A DNA stretch of 64,000 nt from Maratus speciosus (lineage: Eukaryota; Arthropoda; Arachnida; Araneae; Salticidae), in contig OZ010794.1 in assembly GCA_963932465.1 (NCBI GenBank), forward strand, positions 212,859,748 through 212,923,747. The letters run 5' to 3'. Below, in pieces: positions 57,248 through 64,000 of the stretch; position 1 is the first letter of the stretch, and each line of letters starts with the position of its first letter. A program made the translations under genes and the position numbers. The notes beneath the pieces were generated by a model. It worked only from the letters and a program-made list of their open reading frames with translations, was not told the DNA's origin and made no database searches.

Positions 57248-60185
57248 CCCATTAAACGCCGCTATATGAACCGCATCCCAAAAATTATAATTTTTATATT
57301 TTTTTAGGTTTAATATAATCATATAAATATCTAATAGTCTATCTAATAGTCTCTAATCATATGCAGTTTAAATTTTTAAAAAATCTTTATTTGGTTAGAA
57401 GATATGATATAGTCCCAAAATGGGGGACTTGGTGCCTAATGGGGATAAAATAGAAACCTCCACCACAATGTTTAGAGTTGAATGTTTAGTTTTAAAATAT
57501 TTCGAAATCGAGTTATAAATCCCCAAATTTATTTGTATATGGTAAATAAAGTTAATTATCAATACCTTAATTGCATATTAAATATATTCAAGCCATAAAA
57601 TGAAGAACTCGTAAATGTTCTTACCTTTTTAATATCTTTTTTCTTTTACATTTTTGTATGAAACGGTATTAGGCAATTTTTGTGGAGCATTACCTTACAT
57701 TTCTCGCACCACAGACGAGTATTCTTTTTACGAAGTTTACATTTTGATTGCTTTCCTGCCTGTGTGATAAAATGATTTACACCATCAAAGCGTATGTTAC
57801 AGTTCACTGGTGTGTGTGGTCCAAGTTGAGGTATTGGCAACGATTGCAGTCTGTCTGATTTCATCAAACCCATCACAATGTCTCGTAAAAATGTTAACTG
57901 AGACATTTGTCCATTCATCTCACGATGGATTCTCCAAGCCGCTACCACAGCCATGTTCAGTGTGTTGGTGAAAAATGGCCACCACCATTTCTTACCTTTT
58001 ATTCTGGGTCGGTAACTACTCAAAAATCGATCAAGAAGATCTACGCCGCCCATATTTTTATTGTAAGATCCAACTATTCCTGGTTGAGGCAAATCAATCT
58101 TCTTTTTAGATTTTCGGCACCAACGCTTTGCTTGCCCCATAGGCTCCATACATTCAAAATTCGATGCTAAGCATACAACTTTATTGTCTTTCCATTTTAC
58201 TACACTTAAATCCTTTGTTATAATGTAGTCAAATGTCCCTCTTTCTTTTTTTACCAAAACTTTACTATCTTGTAAAGGACAGTTCTGCAGTCGGTTCTCT
58301 CTCACCGTTCCAGTTAGACGGAATTCCCTTCTTCGCATTTCTTCAAGCAATGGCAGAGAATTGAAAAAAATGTCAACATACACTTTGTGTCTTCTACAGT
58401 TTTCTACACATTCTATTAGATCCAAGACAACTCTTGTTCCAAGGGGGGGTTTGTCTTCGGCTGCTGTTTCTTTTCCCACATAAACTTGTAAATTGAATGG
58501 ATAACCTTGAGAAGAAGCAAGAATCCATAATTTGTAACCAAATTTTATTGGTTTTCCACGCATATACATTTTGGTAGAATGTCTGCCTGTATAAGGGATG
58601 ATTTCCTCATCAATACTTAAAGATTCAGAAAATGTTCCGAATTGCTGCAGTTTTTTTCCAAACAACTCTATAAAACATCTAACTTTGGCCAACTTGTCAG
58701 AGCCATCAATAGAATTATTATCACATAAATGGAGATACTTCTTTATATCTCTAAATCTCTGTCTACTCATGGCATTTTGTATGAAAGGCAGATTACAATC
58801 TTCTGAATTGCTCCAATATAAATCTTCTTGAGGCAAGGAATGATATCCGCTAAACAACAGAATTCCGAGAAATACTTCCAATAACTTTTCAGATAATGAA
58901 AAGGTTTAATTATTGTTTTGCGTAGCATACCTTAAAGTTTCTTCTAAAATAAGATTCATGATATCAGAATCAAAATACATTTTGAATAATTCATAAGGAG
59001 TTTTACTTGCTAACTCAGGATGGATCTCTTCTAAAATTGGTGTTTTTTCAGACTTAATTGGATCTAATTTATCGACTTTTTTCCAAACATATGGTTTCGT
59101 TTTTGGCTCTTTCTCCTTCTTTGTCCTAATAGCTTTATTTATTTTAACCTTTTTTTCCGTTTTGTCAATTTTTTGGACTCTGTTTGTTGGTTTTGACTTT
59201 TGTTGCAGTCATCTTCATCACTTGAAAAATAATTTTCTTCTGGACACCTCTTCCTCTTTTTATATGTTACTTTCTTCTTTGAAATATCTAGTGTTTCACG
59301 ACGTTTTAAATTAAGTTCGACTTCTCCGCATACATCCACTGGTTCTACTTCATCTAAATAATTTTCATTAAAATTTTCCTCATCAGTTATCTGATCAGGT
59401 TTTGGTGGCAAACAAGTGATTGTACACTCATCTGCTGAGAATTCGTCCGAATCTAATGTTTCCATATAGTCTAAGGCTTCCTGCACAGTTAAAAACTTAG
59501 ACGCCATTTTTACACTTTAAATAAAAGTACAGAAATTTCTCTATTGAAAATGAACCTTGCTTACTGAGCGCCTAGCTTAGACTGCTGACCAAGAATTTAT
59601 CACACGTTTATCTAGAACATTCTCCAGAACGTTATGAATAGAATCAACTGTTTTGATAAAAACACCTGGACTTCAGCAACAAAAGAGGGGTTACTATGTT
59701 CAATAACAAAAGAGCCTGACCTTCAACAGTAAAGAATAAACAGCAGAGAGGTCAACAGATGTATTCATGGAAAAGGGGTGAGGACTTTATTTTGCTAGTC
59801 AGAAAGGGCCAAGTCTCCCATTTTGGGACCTTTCTAAATAAACAACTGTAAAACCCTTTTAAATTATTTTTCTTGATCTATGTTTGTTATGATTTAAAAA
59901 AATAACTATTTTTTTTTTCATATTCAATGTTTCGAAACTTTCGCCGTCGAATTAATTATTTTTAGTGATTTTTTTTCTTATGAAGTAAATATAGTCAATT
60001 TTCCTTAAATTTGAAAAATTTTTAAAAATAGAATTTAAATTACAAACTTTTTGAAAAAAATTCCAACCATGCTAAGTACTTCAATATTCAATAAAAGTAA
60101 TATAAAATGTATGTGTCTTAATTACTTGTGGAGAAAAAAAATCTTAACAAAGGTTCCCAAAATGGGAGACTTGGCGCTTAATGGG
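57248..60185 (-). mobile_element. piggyBac-like transposon, 2,938 bp, near complete
   Basis: TTAA at 57244-57247 and 60186-60189; 13-bp ends CCCATTAAACGCC and CCCATTAAGCGCC. Subterminal repeats of the form CCCAAAATGGGGGACTTGG occur at 57416 and 60157, and inverted at 59813, as expected for transposase-binding sites. One transposase gene lies on the minus strand. Element length, target site and gene content match the piggyBac family; it is the most intact element in the window. Confidence 0.9.
57646..59507 (-). pseudogene. piggyBac transposase, one frameshift and one stop
   Basis: DDD transposase that cuts and pastes the surrounding element at TTAA. Starts at the ATG at 59507 (MASKFLTVQEALDYMETLDS), an acidic N-terminus typical of the family. 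After 122 codons a one-base shift in a seven-T run (59150-59156) changes frame; TKPYVWKK.., PELASKTPYELFKMYFDSDI and EETLRYATQNNN follow in the new frame, then an in-frame TAA at 58906-58908. The last 411 codons are open: ESLSIDEEI (first Asp), VYVDIFFNS (second Asp), NKNMGGVDLLD (third Asp), so all three catalytic aspartates are present. The C-terminal cysteine-rich end (SKCKLRKKNTRLWCEKCKVM, then LHKNCLIPFHT) lacks one Cys of the first pair and has His for Cys later. Span of about 620 codons is normal. Only two lesions suggest recent inactivation. Confidence 0.9.
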
Positions 60186-60603
60186 TTAATTTCAGGTAAA
60201 ACTATAAAAAAATTTGCATTTGTGAAAATTTTATATTTATTAAATGTAAAATAATTACCTTTACGATACTAAAATTATTTAGAAAATGATCTATTTTTTT
60301 ATGTATGACATTCCTTAAAAATATAGCCAAAGAAACATTTATCGTCACAGCTATCTGAATACTTAAATTTTTTCCAGCGCTTGTACTTTCCCTTAAATAT
60401 GAATACGCGTATTTTCTCAAAATGTTCTTCTACTTTATTTTCTGCGATTAAAAATAGCGAAGAACGGATATTACAAATTTAAAATGCATAACAAATTTTA
60501 AAAAAAAAATCCTTTTCCGAAAATCGCAATTTTTGAGTCTACGTGCAAGCCTAATATTCAGAGGCCTGTGGTAAAGCAAGAAGCTCTTAATACCATTATT
60601 TAA

Positions 60604-61422
60604 CCCTTAAATGCGCGATTTTTTATTTTGTTTCGAAAAAATTTATATATGATTCTCTGAAAGGTTTATTACACAGGAAAAATTATTTAAAAAATCAGAG
60701 ATACATTTTTCATATAATACGTCAATCTTTTCTAGTGTTGCACATCTGCAATAAAAGTAAAAACAGCTGTCGAGGGGCTCTTTTACGCTAAAATAGTTAA
60801 AATTAGTAAATTAATAAGTATGTCTCTAAATTCCTTATTATATATAATTATTTATTTTATAAAACTTAACCTTTAACTATTTAACCCTCCGCGTAATTAT
60901 TTTATCCATATAGCTTCAAAAATTAGTTATTTATAGAATTTTTATTCTTTTGTCACCGGTTTTTCAAAACAAAATTTTTTATCTAATTTAATTGGGAAAA
61001 TGCTCCGATTAAATAAGGCAAAATTTACAATTAAAAAATAACTGGTGGGAATAATCCTGAAGGGTTAATTAGGAGGAAAAAATACATCCCCGATAAAATC
61101 TCGGGCTGCGCAGCGAGAGGGTTAATCCCATGATTCCCATTCCTTATTTTATATAATTATTTATTTTATAAAACTTAACATTTACCCCTTTAATTCCCAT
61201 GATAGAATACGTTCTAGAAATTACGTAGTTCAGAGAATCTTACTCTACACAGGAAAGCATAAATGGTAACTTCGCTTTATTTAAATACAGAATGTCTGTT
61301 ATTAATTAAAGCAAATAATGATGTTTTAATTTTCTAGTGCGAATTGTGTACATACGAATAAAAAAATCTATTAAATTCAAAACACTGTTGTTTGCATATA
61401 TGCAAAGCTGCGCACTAAAGGG
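60604..61422. mobile_element. TTAA MITE (CCCTTTAGTGCGC family) with nested MITE
   Basis: TTAA at 60600-60603 and 61423-61426; ends CCCTTAAATGCGCGA and CCCTTTAGTGCGCAGC. Inverted copy of 20860-21367, enlarged by a nested element (60885-61121) and by a repeated spacer: AATTATTTATTTTATAAAAC occurs on both sides of the insertion, at about 60847 and 61155. Confidence 0.8.
60885..61121. mobile_element. TTAA MITE nested in a TTAA MITE
   Basis: TTAA at 60881-60884 and 61122-61125; ends CCCTCCGCGTAATT and CCCTCTCGCTGCGC. Carries GATTAAATAAGGCAAAATTT at about 61011 (the shared core). An internal GAAGGGTTAA at about 61060 may be an older MITE end. Confidence 0.75.
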
Positions 61423-61719
61423 TTAAAAAACATATTTGTAGACTTGTCCAACCACGGAATTTTTTTGTTTTAAAAGAGACAAAAATAACTTTACAAAATT
61501 AGTGGTATCCAGAGCAATTAGAAAACTACTCTGGATACGCATCTGAATCAAGAAGTCAAATTGGTTCTTTTGATGACGCATTTGTAATCAATATAATCAA
61601 ATTTGTTAATTATTTTACTCAAAATATTGACGTGAATTTTAGAATGATAAGTTTTACTTGAATTAATGACAGACATTCAGTGATTAATTAAAGCAAAAGT
61701 TACTACTATAATGTAAATG

Positions 61720-61985
61720 CGCATATCGTCGGAACCATGTCAAACTATCTAATGTGAAAACAGTGGGCTACTTTTTTTAAATTCAGATTTCTTGATTGGC
61801 ACCACTTTTTTGCAATAGTAAAATTCGCCTTATTTAATCGTATTTAATGACATATTAATTAAGTTGAAAACAAGGGGAATTTTACCATTTCAGAAAAGCG
61901 GTGCCAATCAAGAAATCTGAATTTTAAAAAAGTAGCCCACTGTATTATCATATTGGATAGTTTGACATGGTACCGACGATATAGC
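61720..61985. mobile_element. hAT-like MITE, long palindrome
   Basis: Outer ends GCATATCGTCGGAACCATG and its complement; inner CAGTGGGCTACTTTTTTTAA and CAGTGGGCTACTTTTTTAAA pair exactly or nearly so. The interior is shared with 16006-16196 (TTCAGATTTCTTGATTGGCA). It may be one MITE inside another; no clear 8-bp duplication for the inner one. Confidence 0.65.
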
Positions 61986-62603
61986 GGGCCACTAATTTTT
62001 AAAGTTTCAAACAAGCCAAAAAAAGTATTTCTGAAAAAACAACTGAAAGAAATCTGATTAACTGATATCCTTAAATGATAACTTTCCATAAATTGTTTGG
62101 AATTATTGATTTTTTTTTCTCCTGGCACGTATGTGTTTATTTTCTGGAGTGTCTTCAAAAATCGATTTTCGGCAAATACTTAGAGATTTCATTAAGAGAT
62201 ATCAGTTCTTATTCAAAATATTGTTTCTTAAATGTTATATTTTATTTTAAATTAAACAGCCGTTGATATGCTGTATTGCATTGCAAATAATTTGTATAAT
62301 AATAATAAGCAGAAAACGTAAAAATTTATGCAATAGAAATTTAATATGCCCACTACGGGAGCAGGGAAAAAACAACCTGCTTTTTTTTCTAAGAATATAT
62401 TTTGAAACTTTGAAGGTTTATTCTTATACATGAAGGTTAGGTCTAAGTAACACATACATATATATATAGGAATTCATTAACACTTTAATAATAACTAGAT
62501 AAATATCCATAAGTGGCCCAGTACTGATGCGTTTATCTTATATGAGTAGTTAAGAGCCACAGAGAACTATCCCACATTTTTTTGAAAAATAAAAGTGAAG
62601 CAC
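61986..62603. other. No gene recognised
   Basis: AT-rich, nothing supported. Confidence 0.35.
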
Positions 62604-62867
62604 CATCCCCTGGCATGAGCGCTGACACAAAAATGGCGGCAATAGTAGGCGGATTTTTTTACAACGTGTATACGGTCTCCAAAATTTAGATACAGTATTT
62701 TATAAAAGCTTTCTTTGACTTGCTTAATCTCAGAAAAATAAAGCGAAAAACACTTTTGAATACTATTGGTAACGAAACTGAAGGAACCTTACACACGCTG
62801 GAAAAAATCCGCCTTCGGCAGCCGCCATTTTTGCGCCAGCGTTCTGCCCTAGCAATCAGGGAACGGT
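62604..62867. mobile_element. MITE with AAAAATGGCGGC ends, copy 2
   Basis: Inverted ends GCGCTGACACAAAAATGGCG and CGCTGGCGCAAAAATGGCG; sister of 23061-23317 with the same interior block CAGTATTTTATAAAAG. Confidence 0.75.
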
Positions 62868-63225
62868 GGTTTGAAGTGTCAAAGCATTGTATGTCCTACC
62901 ATCTGTTGGCTGTGTAATGAATTATATTAACTTCAAAACTATTCAAGTGATAGAGTTAATTTAACAGATGATCCAACGTAACTTGGATATCGAGTTTCCA
63001 ATGCAAGAATGGATCAAGCGGCTTGCTCCACTCTGGTACAGTCAGTTTTACTATCGAATACTAGGAACTTTGGAAGAAAATGTGCCTTGGTCCATTGTAG
63101 ATTTCTGAAAACAAGGGACAAAACAACTGTTAAATAAAACGTATCTTTATTTATTTTTATTTAACTGTTCTGTCTAGTTTTTTTAAAAATAGATCCCATG
63201 TACTGAAAATACATTTTTTTTAAGT

Positions 63226-63360
63226 TTGGAGAAAAATAATGATGCTGATGATTATGATGGTGAGGATAATAGCGATGAAGTAGATTATGATGCTGATGAT
63301 GATGACGATGATGAAGCTCATGAGGCTGATGGTGATGGGGATGATGATGATAATACTAGA
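63226..63360 (+). repeat. GAT-rich microsatellite
   Basis: Imperfect GAT/GAC trinucleotide run. One frame reads as an acidic Asp/Glu-rich peptide open to 63474, but without codon-bias or domain evidence it is best treated as a repeat; an acidic-linker exon cannot be excluded. Confidence 0.6.
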
Positions 63361-63474
63361 GGTGCAATATCATTTTTCAGATTCGCTATTAGTGCCAACT
63401 TAATCACCATATGGCAATGGCAGGTTTTAAAGTTTCTTCTTTACAACCATAGAGTGAGAGGACCTCTTACGTAA

Positions 63475-64000
63475 TAAGGGGGAAATTGAAGGGGGGGGGG
63501 GAACTATACTTAAAACAAATTTTTTCTTGCCAAAAAGCTAAATCATTGCTTCTTCAGGAAAAAATGAATTAAGTGATCCAGATCACAAAGGTGGATTTCA
63601 TTCCTACATCGAAATTACTAAGACCCCTTCTTGCAAATCGAAAAATAAACACGGTAGGGGATAATGTACAGTGTATGAAAATTTTTTATCTACTCTGCAA
63701 AATTCTTGCTCATTTGTAGTGGCTTACATGTAGAAGTACATATTTGTATGGACACGCTGAAGTATATATTTGTCAAAAAATAGGCCTAATGAAAATACAA
63801 TAAAAATTAATGTTAATAAGCATTGTATGTTAACACATCGTATGCGGAACACGTAAAAATACGTTTTTGTGGGTTGGGGACAGAAATTATTGCTGGTACC
63901 GGAAATTTTGTACGGACGAAAAAAGAAGGTGCAATCCAAGCATGCTGGCTTTTTTATTGGTTCTGAGCAGGTTGTATTTTACAGTGGCATTTGTGAACGT
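63475..64000. other. No gene recognised
   Basis: Contains a run of G at about 63491-63502. Nothing else supported. Confidence 0.35.

Noticed and set aside
57907..58831. Plus-strand open frames opposite the piggyBac transposase
   Set aside because: Antisense shadows of the transposase coding sequence.
63226..63474. Acidic Asp/Glu-rich protein exon
   Set aside because: The frame is produced by a GAT trinucleotide repeat; no splice or codon evidence supports coding. Listed as a microsatellite.

Overview
The window is AT-rich eukaryotic DNA packed with transposable elements. I found no convincing host gene, rRNA or functional tRNA. The mix of piggyBac, Tigger/pogo, mariner/IS630, hAT-like and Mutator-like elements, Penelope-like retroelements with a GIY-YIG endonuclease, and tRNA-derived SINEs is typical of an invertebrate. 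The SINE at 215-443 resembles sequences I associate with spiders, so an arthropod, perhaps a chelicerate, is my best guess (inference, low to moderate confidence).

Layout. 0-3.4 kb: a SINE with a perfect 14-bp target duplication, then a fold-back repeat carrying a compound SINE insertion with a perfect 90-bp palindrome. 3.7-8.4 kb: two decayed Tigger elements, TTAA-flanked MITEs, and a hAT-like MITE nested in one of them. 8.8-10.1 kb: nine units of a ~150-bp satellite. 10.1-13.1 kb: an IS630-type arm, a mariner fold-back (10589-11365) and a nested pair of inverted-repeat elements. 13.8-15.0 kb: back-to-back TTAA elements and a Kolobok-like MITE. 15.9-22.6 kb: a deep nest, in which a fold-back element holds a hAT MITE and a decayed 2.5-kb Tigger; next to it lies a second fold-back holding a 508-bp TTAA MITE and a mariner fold-back. 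23-31 kb: eight more TTAA MITEs and a 2.3-kb element flanked by GATTA. 33-37 kb: Tc1-like and Mutator-like remnants and a DUF4817-type fold-back. 37.7-39.1 kb: a 1.4-kb hairpin. 41-47 kb: a Tigger MITE and two Penelope-like copies placed head to head, one with a hammerhead-like motif. 53.6-60.2 kb: two piggyBac elements, one with a nearly complete transposase broken by one frameshift and one stop. 60.6-62.9 kb: nested MITEs.

How the parts relate. About two dozen short elements sit between TTAA sites and have CCC/CAC termini. They look like non-autonomous partners of piggyBac-type transposases, and two decayed transposase sources lie in the same window. Several insertions can be dated relative to one another, because removing them restores a reading frame (44472-44705 and 45165-46134 in the Penelope copy) or because an empty copy of the host repeat exists elsewhere (8.2 kb versus 20.86-21.37 kb).

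The least expected signals are: a short internal core (CCTTATTTAAT) shared by elements with unrelated ends; three independent mariner/IS630 elements that are each an inverted dimer of their own coding end; back-to-back TTAA elements sharing one TTAA; and GC-rich ATGGCGGC motifs of YY1/Pho type spread by several repeat families.
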